Shown here piece by piece: positions 9,730 to 17,815 of a stretch of DNA of 42,310 bases. The DNA comes from Acidobacteriaceae bacterium. Its GTDB lineage: Bacteria > Acidobacteriota > Terriglobia > Terriglobales > Acidobacteriaceae. The DNA lies in NCBI GenBank assembly GCA_003134815.1, contig PLCO01000018.1, forward strand, positions 1-42,310, given 5' to 3'. The position numbers were made by a program, and so were the translations under genes. Under the pieces are notes generated by a model that saw only the letters and a list, made by a program, of their open reading frames with translations, searched no databases and was not told the DNA's origin. Position 1 is the first letter of the stretch. Every line of letters begins with the position of its first letter.

Positions 9730-9842
9730 AACTGGGCGCAAGCTGCCGCACGCGTTTACACTGAGTGCTAACGGCAAGCGGCCGGGAGCGCAAGAACCGG
9801 CACCTACCCGGCTCTCAACCCGGCAATTTGCCGCCTTTTAAC

Positions 9843-11147
9843 ATGGACAAGTTCGTCATTCGCGGCGGCAATCCGCTGGTCGGCACCATTCGCGTCTCCG
9901 GCGCGAAAAACTCCGCGTTGCCCTGCATGGCCGCGGCCATCCTCACCGAGGATGAAGTCACCCTCGAAAATATTCCCCAGGTCCGCGACATCGAAACCGA
10001 GCGGCGGCTGCTGGCGTCAATGGGCGCGGAAGTTGAACTGCGCGAAGGCAAGCAGCAGGACCAAACCACAATTTGTTGCCGCACGCTTTCTGATCCCGTT
10101 GCGCGTTACGAGATCGTCAAGACCATGCGCGCCAGCTCTCTGGTGCTGGGCCCGCTGATCGCCCGCACCGGCGCGGCGCGCGTGGCCATGCCCGGCGGCT
10201 GCGCCATTGGCGGCCGGCCCATCGACCTGCACATCAAGGGCCTGGAGAAGATGGGCGCGGTCATCACGCAGGAGCACGGCTATCTTGAAGCCCGCGCGGA
10301 ACGCCTGCGCGGCGCGCACCTGGTCTTCGACAAGATCACTGTCACCGGCACGGAAGATCTGCTGATGGCGGCGGTGCTGGCAGAGGGCGACACGCTGATG
10401 GAAAACTGTGCCCTCGAGCCGGAGGTCGCCGACCTTGCCGCGCTGCTGAACGCGATGGGCGCGCGGATCGAGGGCGCCGGCACGGCCACTATCCGCGTGC
10501 ACGGAGTGAGCAGCCTTCACGGCGCACGCTACCGCATCAACCCCGACCGCATCGAGGCTGGAACCTTCCTCATCGCCGGCGCCATAACAGGGGGCGACCT
10601 TATCGTCTCCAACTGCAATGCAGCTCACCTCGGCGCCGCGATTGCCAAACTCCAGGAGGCCGGCGCGCGCATCGACGTGCTCGGTCCCGATGCAGTCCGC
10701 GTGCGTGCCGTCGCCCAACTCAGCGCCGCCGACATCTCGACTGAGGAATATCCCGGCTTTCCTACGGACATGCAGGCCCAATACATGGCTTTGGCCACGC
10801 AGGCCGAGGGCGTCAGCCTGGTCCGCGAGAATATCTTCGAGAACCGCTTCATGCACGTGCAGGAGCTGGTCCGCATGGGGGCCAATATCAAAGTGGACGG
10901 GAGCACGGCCACCGTGCGCGGTCCGACGCGACTGGATTCCGCCGCCGTCATGTGTTCCGATCTGCGCGCCTCTGCGTCGCTGGTGTTGGCTGCTCTGGTT
11001 GCGGAGGGCGAGACGATTATCGACCGCGTCTATCACATGGATCGCGGCTACGAGCGCTTCGAGGAGAAACTGATCGGCGTCGGAGCGCAGATCCAGCGGC
11101 TGGGCAACGTCTTTGCGCCAAGAGATCCGGCTGAGGTCGCCGGTTAA
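9843..11147 (+). CDS. murA: UDP-N-acetylglucosamine 1-carboxyvinyltransferase
   Basis: Catalyses the first committed step of peptidoglycan synthesis, transferring enolpyruvate from PEP to UDP-GlcNAc in the cytoplasm. It starts [20 protein letters not shown]. It has KNSALP (substrate Lys/Asn), the catalytic loop [19 protein letters not shown] with Cys120 (the fosfomycin-reactive cysteine), [13 protein letters not shown] and [11 protein letters not shown]. Length of 434 residues and both inside-out alpha/beta domains are complete. ATG 9843 is chosen because it matches the family N-terminus; the longer in-frame ORF adds 26 unrelated residues. The ribosome-binding site is weak. Because Cys120 is present, the enzyme should be of the fosfomycin-sensitive type (inference). 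Confidence 0.97.
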   Translation: MDKFVIRGGNPLVGTIRVSGAKNSALPCMAAAILTEDEVTLENIPQVRDIETERRLLASMGAEVELREGKQQDQTTICCRTLSDPVARYEIVKTMRASSLVLGPLIARTGAARVAMPGGCAIGGRPIDLHIKGLEKMGAVITQEHGYLEARAERLRGAHLVFDKITVTGTEDLLMAAVLAEGDTLMENCALEPEVADLAALLNAMGARIEGAGTATIRVHGVSSLHGARYRINPDRIEAGTFLIAGAITGGDLIVSNCNAAHLGAAIAKLQEAGARIDVLGPDAVRVRAVAQLSAADISTEEYPGFPTDMQAQYMALATQAEGVSLVRENIFENRFMHVQELVRMGANIKVDGSTATVRGPTRLDSAAVMCSDLRASASLVLAALVAEGETIIDRVYHMDRGYERFEEKLIGVGAQIQRLGNVFAPRDPAEVAG

Positions 11148-11307
11148 CCGTCCGCCCTGAACGCGCATCGTAATCGGACGGAAAAGCTTTCCGGGGGAAC
11201 TTTTTTCAACAGCGCAACGAATTTCCGGCCCTTGAGTTGATATGATTAATCGCCAGGAAAAAGCCCCCCGATTCCGGCAGATCCGAACCACGGAGGTAAA
11301 AATTCCT

Positions 11308-11598
11308 GTGAAGACGACATTTTGGGCAGGGCTGTTGGCTCTGTGTCTCATTCCCGCGGGCGCAATGGCTCAGGACGCCAGCCATGTTGCGCCCCCCGTA
11401 CCTCTCGTTGAGCAGCATGACCATGCACCGCATGACGGATGGATATGGGTCGAAGGCCACCATCGCTGGGACGGCCATCGCTACGTCTGGGTTCATGGCT
11501 TTTGGGTGCATCCACCGCATCCAGGCGCCGTCTGGGTTCGCCATCATTGGGAGCAGCGAAATGGCGACTGGGTTCTGGTTCCGGGCCACTGGGAGTAG
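11308..11598 (+). CDS. exported WXXGXW-repeat protein
   Basis: A 96-residue product with a signal peptide (MKTTFWAGLLALCLIPAGAMAQ) and a mature part rich in His, Trp and Gly. The repeats WIWVEGHHRW, YVWVHGFW, AVWVRHHW and WVLVPGHW match the WXXGXW repeat family (PF12779), whose role is unknown. Eleven or more histidines in the short mature chain could bind metal, which is inference only. GTG 11308 is preferred because it opens the signal peptide and follows GGAGG at about ten bases; the longer ORF adds 22 polar residues. A hairpin terminator follows. Confidence 0.75.
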   Translation: MKTTFWAGLLALCLIPAGAMAQDASHVAPPVPLVEQHDHAPHDGWIWVEGHHRWDGHRYVWVHGFWVHPPHPGAVWVRHHWEQRNGDWVLVPGHWE

Positions 11599-11619
11599 CC
11601 GGCGGTTCACAAAGGGAAA

Positions 11620-11643
11620 GCGGGGCGCGAGCCCCGCCTTTCT
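11620..11643. terminator. bidirectional hairpin terminator
   Basis: GCGGGGC (11620-11626) and GCCCCGC (11631-11637) form a 7-bp stem with a GCGA tetraloop, followed by CTTTCT on plus and by pyrimidine-rich TTTCCCTTT on minus. It lies between the converging WXXGXW and mrp genes. Confidence 0.7.
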
Positions 11644-11682
11644 GTCTTCAGAAGCATCAATTTGGTTACCGTGAATCGGCGG

Positions 11683-12513
11683 TCACTTGATCTCGATCAC
11701 GTCGGTCGCCGCTGCCGCCGCTTTCTCGGCCTGCTCCATTACTTTTTCCGCGATGGCATAGAAAGCAGCTGCCTGCGGGCTCTTCGGGCCGGCAAGCGCC
11801 ACCGGCAACCCGCGGTCGCCGCCCTCGCGAATGGCGGGGATCAGTTCGATCGCTCCCAGAAACGGCACATTGAATTGTTTGGCGGTGCGCTCCGCGCCGC
11901 CGCGCGAGAATATGTCGATCTCGTGGTTGCAATGCGGGCAGGTAAAGTGGCTCATGTTCTCCACGATGCCCAGCACTTCCACGTTGACCTGCGCAAACAT
12001 CCCCAGAGCCTTGCGCGCGTCCTCCAGGCTCACGTCGCTGGGCGTCGAGACTACGATCGCGCCGGTCAAGGGAACAGTCTGCACCAGCGAAATCGCCACG
12101 TCGCCCGTACCCGGCGGCAGGTCGACGATCAAATAGTCCAGCTCGCCCCAGTTCACCTGCTGGATGAATTGCCGGATGATCTGGTGCAGCATCGGTCCGC
12201 GCATCACCAGCGGCTTGTCGCCAGGCGAAATGTACCCGATGGAAATTGTCTTCAGGCCGTGCGTCAGGTTGGGCTCGATAATGTTGCCCGCGCCGATTTT
12301 TGGCGCCTGCGAGCTGCCCATCATCAGCGGCACATTGGGTCCGTATACATCGGCGTCCATCAGCCCGACGCGCTGGCCCAGCTTGCTGAGCGCGATGGCC
12401 AGGTTCACGGCCACAGTGGTTTTGCCCACGCCGCCCTTGCCGGAACCCACGGCGACAATTTTCGAAACGCCGGGTAAGGCAATCGGCGAAGGCATGGCTT
12501 GGGAATGCGCCAT
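11683..12513 (-). CDS. mrp: Mrp/ApbC-type Fe-S cluster carrier ATPase
   Basis: A P-loop ATPase of the Mrp/NBP35 family that binds and transfers [4Fe-4S] clusters to apoproteins in the cytosol. It has the deviant Walker A GKGGVGKTT (25-33), LMDADVYGPNVP, LIVDLPPGTGD and the cluster-binding CPHC in HFTCPHCNHEIDIFSRGG. At 276 residues it lacks the N-terminal MIP18/DUF59 domain that many bacterial Mrp proteins carry. The C-terminus is Ala-rich. ATG has AAGGAG eight bases upstream. It is convergent with the WXXGXW gene. The next gene upstream on the same strand encodes a cobalamin-type binding protein, but a functional link is not evident. Confidence 0.93.
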   Translation of the reverse strand: MAHSQAMPSPIALPGVSKIVAVGSGKGGVGKTTVAVNLAIALSKLGQRVGLMDADVYGPNVPLMMGSSQAPKIGAGNIIEPNLTHGLKTISIGYISPGDKPLVMRGPMLHQIIRQFIQQVNWGELDYLIVDLPPGTGDVAISLVQTVPLTGAIVVSTPSDVSLEDARKALGMFAQVNVEVLGIVENMSHFTCPHCNHEIDIFSRGGAERTAKQFNVPFLGAIELIPAIREGGDRGLPVALAGPKSPQAAAFYAIAEKVMEQAEKAAAAATDVIEIK

Positions 12514-12633
12514 CGGATTTACTCCTTTTCCCGCAATCCGGTCCGCGGCGCATTGTTTGCGCGCTCGCCTGACTTTTCGCGGCTCACAGCGACTCTCAAT
12601 TTAGTCTCTCTAAAATTTTACAGTAGCGATGCG

Positions 12634-13497
12634 TCAGGCCTTCGCGGCTTCAATGCTTGTCGCTTCGAGAGCGCCCGCAACACAAGCCAGAATCGCGTGC
12701 ATCTGCCTCACGCCGTCCGTTAACGACGCGGGGCCCGGCTGCAAAATTATCCCGGATGGGATCTCGTAGACGTGTCCGTTTCGAACCGCGCTCGTCTCTG
12801 ACCATCCCGCGCGCGAGCAGATCGCGTCCCTGTTCACTTTCATGCCGCACCAGGAAGCCAGAATCACTTCTGGATCGCGCCGGGCAACTTCCGCTGATTC
12901 GACAATGCGGTCCTGCGCCTTGCTACACGAGCGCAGCTCTGGAAAGATCGCTTCGCCGCCGGCAATCTCGATCAAATCCTCAACCCACTGGATACCGCTG
13001 ATCAAAGGGTCATTCCATTCTTCGAAAAATACGCGCGGCCGGCGCGGGAATACCCTCGCCGACGCGGCAATCTCCGCCAGCCCGCGCCGCAGATCCTCGA
13101 TCAGCGCCTTTCCCGCCTCCTGCTTTCCCACCATGCGGGAGAGCAGAGCAATCATGTCAAGAATCTCCGCAACGCTTCGCTGGTTGAAGTTCAGGACGGT
13201 CGCGCCCCGCAATACAAGCTGGCGCGTAATCTCCGCCTGCACATCGGAAAACGTCAGAATCAGATCCGGCTTGAGATCAAGGATCGCCTCGAAGTTCGCA
13301 TCGCGGAATGCCGAAACTCGCGGTTTGCTGCGCGCCTCCGGCGGCCGGTGCGCGTAGCCAGAGACTCCTACGATGCGGTCTTGTTCGCCGAGTAAATACA
13401 AAATTTCCGTCGTCTCATCGGTCAGGCAGACAATACGGCGAGGGAATTCGGCGCAAATCGGCAAAGAGGGAAGGGAAGCTGGCATAGACAAGTCCAT
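12634..13497 (-). CDS. BtuF/FepB-fold cobalamin-type binding protein without signal peptide
   Basis: The 287-residue protein has the two-lobed periplasmic-binding fold of vitamin B12/siderophore binding proteins: RIVCLTDETTEILYLLGEQDRIVGVSGYAHRP in short, then KPDLILTFSDVQ, the long bridging helix, PRVFFEEWNDPLISGIQWVEDL and DPEVILASWCG. It starts MDLSMPASLPSLPICAEFPR, with no signal peptide or lipobox, so unlike classical BtuF it appears cytoplasmic. Such signal-less cobalamin-binding-like proteins occur in other genomes, but their task is uncertain. No BtuCD permease or ATPase is nearby. A longer in-frame ORF would start at 13557; MDLS was preferred, but neither has a clear ribosome-binding site. 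It follows the thioesterase gene by 62 bases. Confidence 0.8.
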   Translation of the reverse strand: MDLSMPASLPSLPICAEFPRRIVCLTDETTEILYLLGEQDRIVGVSGYAHRPPEARSKPRVSAFRDANFEAILDLKPDLILTFSDVQAEITRQLVLRGATVLNFNQRSVAEILDMIALLSRMVGKQEAGKALIEDLRRGLAEIAASARVFPRRPRVFFEEWNDPLISGIQWVEDLIEIAGGEAIFPELRSCSKAQDRIVESAEVARRDPEVILASWCGMKVNRDAICSRAGWSETSAVRNGHVYEIPSGIILQPGPASLTDGVRQMHAILACVAGALEATSIEAAKA

Positions 13498-13559
13498 GAT
13501 TGAGGCTTTGCTGGCTCGTGATTCTCGAAAATTCCGGCGAACGCCTGTTGACTGCAACT

Positions 13560-14123
13560 TCAGGACGAAGTGTCCTGCTCGGCCTCAAGCGCCGCAACGG
13601 CCAGCTTGCCCGCTGTGCGACGCACGCTCTCTCGTTCGCGATGTTCCCGGCGACGCAGCGCGTCTTCATAGCGCCGCACTTCGTCCGGCGTCTCCGGCTG
13701 CAGTTGCGGAACCCTCGCCACGCGTCCCTGCTCGTCGAGCGCAACAAACACCAGGTAGGCGCTGGCCACATGAGCCACTTCGCCGGTCCGCGTGTTTTCC
13801 GCCCATACTTTCACGCCCACTTCCATCGAACTGGTAAACGCGCGGTTCACGCTCGATTTCAGCGTGACCAGATCGCCGAGGCGCACGGGCCGGATGAAGT
13901 CGATGTGATCCATCGCCGCGGTCACCACGTTGGCGCGCGAATGACGATAGGCCGCCATTGCCCCCGTAAGGTCAATAAAGTGCATCAGCCGCCCGCCCAG
14001 CAGGTGGCCAAGCATGTTGGTGTCGTTCGGCAGCACAATCTCCGTTTTTTCTGACTGTGTGCTGGCCACCGTCCGCACCTTGGGGTGGAGATCGATTTTG
14101 GGGTGGAGATTCTGGATGCTCAT
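13560..14123 (-). CDS. hotdog-fold acyl-CoA thioesterase (YciA/BACH type)
   Basis: Hydrolyses acyl-CoA to free acid and CoA in the cytosol. The motifs VLPNDTNMLGHLLGGRLMHFIDL, AAMDHIDFIRPVRLGDLV and AHVASAYLVFVALDEQGR (shown in part) are those of the 4HBT/Acot7-YciA group, including the Asn/Asp and the His-Gly helix region. A C-terminal charged helix (EVRRYEDALRRREHRERESV) extends beyond the fold. ATG 14123 is chosen (GAGG about six bases upstream); two earlier ATGs at 14156/14162 are alternatives. The N-terminus contains a small DNA duplication (GGGGTGGAGAT twice, near 14085-14110), giving the peptide repeat LHPK-ID-LHPK. Confidence 0.88.
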   Translation of the reverse strand: MSIQNLHPKIDLHPKVRTVASTQSEKTEIVLPNDTNMLGHLLGGRLMHFIDLTGAMAAYRHSRANVVTAAMDHIDFIRPVRLGDLVTLKSSVNRAFTSSMEVGVKVWAENTRTGEVAHVASAYLVFVALDEQGRVARVPQLQPETPDEVRRYEDALRRREHRERESVRRTAGKLAVAALEAEQDTSS

Positions 14124-14340
14124 GCCGCCTCTGTTTCCACTGCTTCTTTTTACCATCCTCATCGCGCGCCAGTTAAAATAGAAATCGTGGCGACACTGTC
14201 ACTTGAGTTTTGAACTTCTTTGATGTTTCAGCTTCACGTTTCAGTTTCATATTCCAGTTTGGGCATTCCGAGTCAAAACCGCAAATCTCCCACGGTCTGA
14301 TTCACCCGGATCAAAACGGATCAGGCCGGACGCAGGCAAA

Positions 14341-14652
14341 ATGGATAAAATAGCAGGATTGAGAGAGATTCTGGCACTCGACCCTAAGAACAGCTTCGCC
14401 CGATACGGAATCGCCATGGAATTGGCGAGCCGGGGTGAAACCAACCTTGCAATTGCAGAATTTGATGAGCTTCTGGCCAACGATCCCGACTACACCGCTG
14501 CCTACTTTATGTCCGCACAAACGTTGGCAGGTGCGGGCAGAACGCATCAGGCGATCGAACGGCTCAAGGCCGGCATCAATTGCGCCGCGCGAAGCGGCAA
14601 CAGCCATGCCCTCAATGAGATGCAGGCGACCCTCGGGCAACTTGAGGCGTAG
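14341..14652 (+). CDS. small TPR protein
   Basis: The 103-residue protein is built almost wholly of tetratricopeptide helices: LREILALDPKNSFARYGIAM, LAIAEFDELLANDPDYTAAYF and HQAIERLKAGINCAARSGN give about two and a half repeats, with the usual Gly/Ala/Pro positions. It has no signal peptide or other domain, so it is probably a cytosolic protein-protein adaptor. Partners are unknown. The ribosome-binding site is weak (GGACGCAGGC region). It is divergent from the thioesterase and 154 bases upstream of the glycosyltransferase, possibly co-transcribed. Confidence 0.8.
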   Translation: MDKIAGLREILALDPKNSFARYGIAMELASRGETNLAIAEFDELLANDPDYTAAYFMSAQTLAGAGRTHQAIERLKAGINCAARSGNSHALNEMQATLGQLEA

Positions 14653-14805
14653 GGATAGGGCCAAGGCCGCTGGAACCGGCGGGTCTCGCCTTTGCTTCAA
14701 GCCTGCAAATCAAGGTTTTGGATTTGGGCGCAAACTGCATTCTTAGGATTTCAAATCAATTGCCCCGGGCACCCTGCGAGCATCTAAAACGTCAAAAGGA
14801 GCAAT

Positions 14806-15810
14806 ATGGCGAAATACTCGATCGTTGTCCCCTTCCACAACGAAGAGGAGAATGTAACCATCCTGTATGCGCGGCTAAAGCAGGTCATGGAGCAGTTGGA
14901 GGAGTCGTTTGAACTGATCTTGGTGGACGACGGGTCAAGCGACCGAACCTATAAACTGCTGGAGGAAATTGCTGCTGTCGACAGCCGTGTACTGGTCGTC
15001 AAGCTGCGCCGCAATTTTGGCCAGACCTCTGCGCTGGCTGCCGGTTTTGACCACGCCTCGGGCGATTATGTTCTCGCCATGGACGGCGATCTGCAGCACG
15101 ATCCCAATGACATTCCTGCTTTTCTTGAGAAACTCGATGAGGGATATGACGTCGTGTCTGGCTGGCGTAAAGTGCGCATTGATAACTTCATTCTGCGCCG
15201 CGTTCCATCTGCCTGCGCCAACTGGATCATGGCGCGCTTGTCCGGCGTTGCCATCCACGACTTCGGCACCACCTTCAAGGCCTATCGCCGCGAAGTCATC
15301 CAGAATATTCCGCTCTACGGCGAGATGCATCGCTTCATTCCCGCACTCGCCAGTTTGCACGGCGCATCCATTTGCGAGATTCCAATCCGCAATTTGAACC
15401 GCGTGCGCGGCAAGAGCCATTACGGCCTGGGTCGCATCGTGCAGGTCTTCTTTGACCTGATGACCATTCGTTTCCTGCTCAAGCACATGAGCCGGCCGCT
15501 GCACTTCTTTGGGGGTTGCGGCATTCTGGCCATGTTCGCCGGCAGCATCATGGCCGCATTTTTGCTCGGCCTGAAACTAATCAATCCCCATGCGGATTTG
15601 ATGGAGTTGCATGGACCCATGTTCGTCATTGCTTCGGTCCTTATTGTCTCCGGCGTCCAGTTGCTCGCTCTCGGACTGCTCGGCGAGCTGCAGGTGCGCC
15701 ATTATTACAGCAGCCAACGTTCCACTTCCTACACCGTTGACCGCCTGGTGCGGTTGGAAACCTCCGACGAGCGGACCATGCTTTCCGAGAGCAAAGACGA
15801 CAATCTTTAA
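14806..15810 (+). CDS. GT2 glycosyltransferase with two membrane helices (GtrB/DPM-like)
   Basis: A family 2 glycosyltransferase that probably loads a sugar onto a polyprenyl phosphate at the inner membrane. Sequence shows SIVVPFHNEEENV at the N-terminus, LVDDGSSDRT (Asp41/42), the metal-binding MDGDLQHDP (Asp93, Asp95) and RGKSHYGLGRI. Two C-terminal membrane spans follow (about 235-258 and 272-296), as in GtrB/ArnC/DPMS1-type enzymes. AAGGAG lies about six bases before the ATG. Sugar and acceptor are not deducible. GT-C enzymes such as the one suggested at 5082-6254 use the lipid-linked sugars made by this class, but the two loci are 8.5 kb apart. Confidence 0.87.
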   Translation: MAKYSIVVPFHNEEENVTILYARLKQVMEQLEESFELILVDDGSSDRTYKLLEEIAAVDSRVLVVKLRRNFGQTSALAAGFDHASGDYVLAMDGDLQHDPNDIPAFLEKLDEGYDVVSGWRKVRIDNFILRRVPSACANWIMARLSGVAIHDFGTTFKAYRREVIQNIPLYGEMHRFIPALASLHGASICEIPIRNLNRVRGKSHYGLGRIVQVFFDLMTIRFLLKHMSRPLHFFGGCGILAMFAGSIMAAFLLGLKLINPHADLMELHGPMFVIASVLIVSGVQLLALGLLGELQVRHYYSSQRSTSYTVDRLVRLETSDERTMLSESKDDNL

Positions 15811-15905
15811 TCAGCAAAGCCGACAATCCTCGATCAGGGCGCCGGATCTTCTACTTCCTATTCCCTTGCCGTAGCCCGGCCTCAAGGTTCATTCTTGAGC
15901 AAGTC

Positions 15906-16874
15906 ATGAAAGCCATCCAGATCCACTCCGCAGGCGGGCCTGAAGCTCTGCAACTCGTCGAGTTGCCTATTCCCCAGCCTGAAGCCGGCCAGGTTCTCAT
16001 CCGCATTGAGGCCACCGGCGTGAATTTTATTGAGGTCTACTTTCGCAAAGGCGTCTACAAGGCTTCCTTCCCCATGGTTCCGGGCAGCGAGGCTGCCGGA
16101 ACGGTGGAAGAGCTTGGTCCCGGAGTCACCGGATTCAAAGCAGGCGACGCAGTTGCGGCCGTCGCCGTCATTGGCAGCTACGCCGAGTACGCTCTCGTTC
16201 CCGCCGCACAACTGGTCAAGCTTCCCGAGGGGTTGAGCCTGGAGCACGCCGCCGCAGCGATGCTGCAGGGCATGACCGCGCATTACTTGGCCTTCTCCAC
16301 CTATCCGCTCAAGAAGGGCGATACGGCGCTGATCCACGCGGGGGCCGGCGGCGTGGGCCTTCTCCTCACGCAGATCGCCGCTCGAATCGGCGCGCGCGTT
16401 ATCACTACCGTCTCCACCAAAGAGAAAGCCGAGCTCTCGCGCGATGCCGGCGCATCCGACGTGATTCTCTACACCGAGCAGGACTTCGAAGCCGAGGTCA
16501 AGCGCCTCACCGGCGGCAAGGGCGTCAACGTCGTCTACGACGGTGTCGGCAAGACCACCTTCGATGGAAGTCTAAACTGCCTCCATCCTCGCGGACTGAT
16601 GGCGCTCTTCGGTGCGTCCAGCGGCCCCGTTCCGCCCTTCGAACTGAGTCTGCTCAACAGCAAGGGTTCGCTCTTCCTCACCCGGCCCACGCTCTGGCAT
16701 TACATCGCCACGCGCGCCGAGCTCGAATGGCGCGCCGGCGACATTCTCGGCTGGGCCGCCAAGGGCGAGCTGAAACTCCGCACTGAGCATACCTATCCGC
16801 TGACCAATGCCGCCCAGGCCCACATCGATCTGGAAGAGCGCAAGACTACAGGCAAGATTTTGCTGGTGCCGTAG
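15906..16874 (+). CDS. NADPH:quinone oxidoreductase-like (zinc-free MDR)
   Basis: A medium-chain dehydrogenase/reductase of the zeta-crystallin/Qor group, reducing quinones or enones with NADPH in the cytosol. It has MKAIQIHSAGGPEALQLVEL at the start, GVNFIEVYFRKGVYK, VPGSEAAGTVEELG, the nucleotide motif AGAGGVG (145-151) and VVYDGVGKTTFDGSL. The structural and catalytic zinc cysteines of alcohol dehydrogenases are absent, as expected for this branch. Length of 322 residues is typical. The ribosome-binding site is poor. A palindromic repeat begins at the last base of the stop codon. The sirtuin gene follows 119 bases downstream on the same strand. Confidence 0.9.
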   Translation: MKAIQIHSAGGPEALQLVELPIPQPEAGQVLIRIEATGVNFIEVYFRKGVYKASFPMVPGSEAAGTVEELGPGVTGFKAGDAVAAVAVIGSYAEYALVPAAQLVKLPEGLSLEHAAAAMLQGMTAHYLAFSTYPLKKGDTALIHAGAGGVGLLLTQIAARIGARVITTVSTKEKAELSRDAGASDVILYTEQDFEAEVKRLTGGKGVNVVYDGVGKTTFDGSLNCLHPRGLMALFGASSGPVPPFELSLLNSKGSLFLTRPTLWHYIATRAELEWRAGDILGWAAKGELKLRTEHTYPLTNAAQAHIDLEERKTTGKILLVP

Positions 16875-16992
16875 AACAGCTTCTAGCTGCTAGCTGTTCG
16901 TGCCGATTCGCATTGCGTTGAATACAGAAGAAAGTCCCGGATGGCGCATCGAAGCTAGAGGCTAGAAGCTAGCAGCTAGAAGCTGGAAACTA
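16874..16992. repeat. GCTAG-type intergenic repeat in inverted orientation
   Basis: Two blocks built from GAAGCTAG/CAGCTAG words. Block 1 (16874-16899) is itself a hairpin: GAACAGCT pairs with AGCTGTTC. Its CAGCTTCTAGCTGCTAGCT (16877-16895) is a perfect 19-base inverted copy of AGCTAGCAGCTAGAAGCTG (16967-16985) in block 2. Block 2 shares AGGCTAGAAGCTAGCAGCT (16959-16977) exactly with 30440-30458. It fills the gap between the quinone oxidoreductase and sirtuin genes. Confidence 0.75.
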
Positions 16993-16993
16993 A

Positions 16994-17713
16994 ATGCGCC
17001 AAATTTCTATCACGCAAAAAGACCGCGTCTTCATACTCACCGGAGCCGGCATCAGCGCCGAGAGCGGGCTACCTACCTTTCGCGCAGAAGACGGCCTGTG
17101 GGCTGGGTTCCGTGTCGAAGATGTGTGCACGCCCGACGCCTGGCGTCGCGATCCTGCCGTAGTCTGGGCGTTCTACTCGGCGCGCCGCGCGCAGGGCAGC
17201 AAAGCCAATCCCAACCCGGCGCACATCGCACTTGCCGAGCTTGAGGCGCAATTGCCCGATCGCTACTTTCTCTGCACGCAGAATGTTGACGATCTGCACG
17301 AGCGTGCCGGATCGCGCAATCTTGTCCACATGCACGGCGAGCTGACCAAGTCTCGCTGCGAGCGTGAATGCGGACGACAGCCGGTCGACGACCGCGCCGT
17401 CTACGCGAGCCTCGATGAAGTCGCCCGCTGCGCCTGTGGCGGCCGCCTGCGCCCGCACATCGTCTTCTTCGGCGAGATCCCGCTTGAAATGCCCCGCATC
17501 GAGCATGAGATCGCCGAATCCACGCTGATGATCGTCATCGGCACATCGGGGAATGTCTATCCTGCGGCGGGTTTCGTCCACCGGGCGCGGCAGAATGGCG
17601 CGCAAACCGTCTACATTGGCCCGGAGCCGCCGCTCAATGCCTCCGCCTTCACCCACATCGTCGAGGGCAAAGCGGGCGAAGTTGTTCCCGGCCTTTTCGA
17701 CGTCCAATCCTGA
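16994..17713 (+). CDS. cobB: NAD-dependent deacylase, class III sirtuin
   Basis: Removes acyl groups from lysine using NAD+. It shows LTGAGISAESGLPTFR (GAGIS 17-21), TQNVDDLHERAG, catalytic His114 in HMHGEL, zinc cysteines Cys122, Cys126, Cys146 and Cys148, and FFGEIP. The FYSARR segment supplies Tyr61 and Arg64, the Tyr-x-x-Arg pair that in class III sirtuins (SIRT5/CobB) binds succinyl or malonyl groups, so desuccinylase activity is likely in addition to deacetylation (inference from the motif). The zinc pairs are Cx3C and CxC and not the common CxxC, but all four cysteines are there. No clear ribosome-binding site. Confidence 0.93.
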   Translation: MRQISITQKDRVFILTGAGISAESGLPTFRAEDGLWAGFRVEDVCTPDAWRRDPAVVWAFYSARRAQGSKANPNPAHIALAELEAQLPDRYFLCTQNVDDLHERAGSRNLVHMHGELTKSRCERECGRQPVDDRAVYASLDEVARCACGGRLRPHIVFFGEIPLEMPRIEHEIAESTLMIVIGTSGNVYPAAGFVHRARQNGAQTVYIGPEPPLNASAFTHIVEGKAGEVVPGLFDVQS

Positions 17714-17755
17714 TTCGCCTGCACTCCTGTTGTTCATTCCTTCCGGCACCAATCC

Positions 17756-17815
17756 GCCAACTTGCCAACTCGCGAACTCGCTAACGCCCGCGAAGCAGGC
17801 GCCAACTTGCTAGAA
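17756..17815. repeat. degenerate AACT(C/T)GC tandem repeat
   Basis: CCAACTTGCCAACTCGCGAACTCGCTAAC and, after 15 bases, CCAACTTGCTAG: five degenerate 8-base units ending inside the last codons of the minus-strand TonB receptor gene. It resembles the other word-like repeats of this window in place and style, but not in sequence. Confidence 0.4.

Noticed and set aside
11196..11230. GGAACTTTTTTC as a second RpoE-like -35 before the WXXGXW gene
   Set aside because: No GTCTAA-like -10 at 15-17 bases; the half site alone is too common.
10017..11351. 444-codon open frame antisense to murA
   Set aside because: It mirrors a textbook murA; high GC leaves the opposite strand open. Its translation is low-quality (His/Arg/Ala/Asp-rich) with no motif.
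11662..12477. 271-codon open frame antisense to mrp
   Set aside because: Shadow of mrp, which has all catalytic motifs; no ribosome-binding site or recognisable domain.
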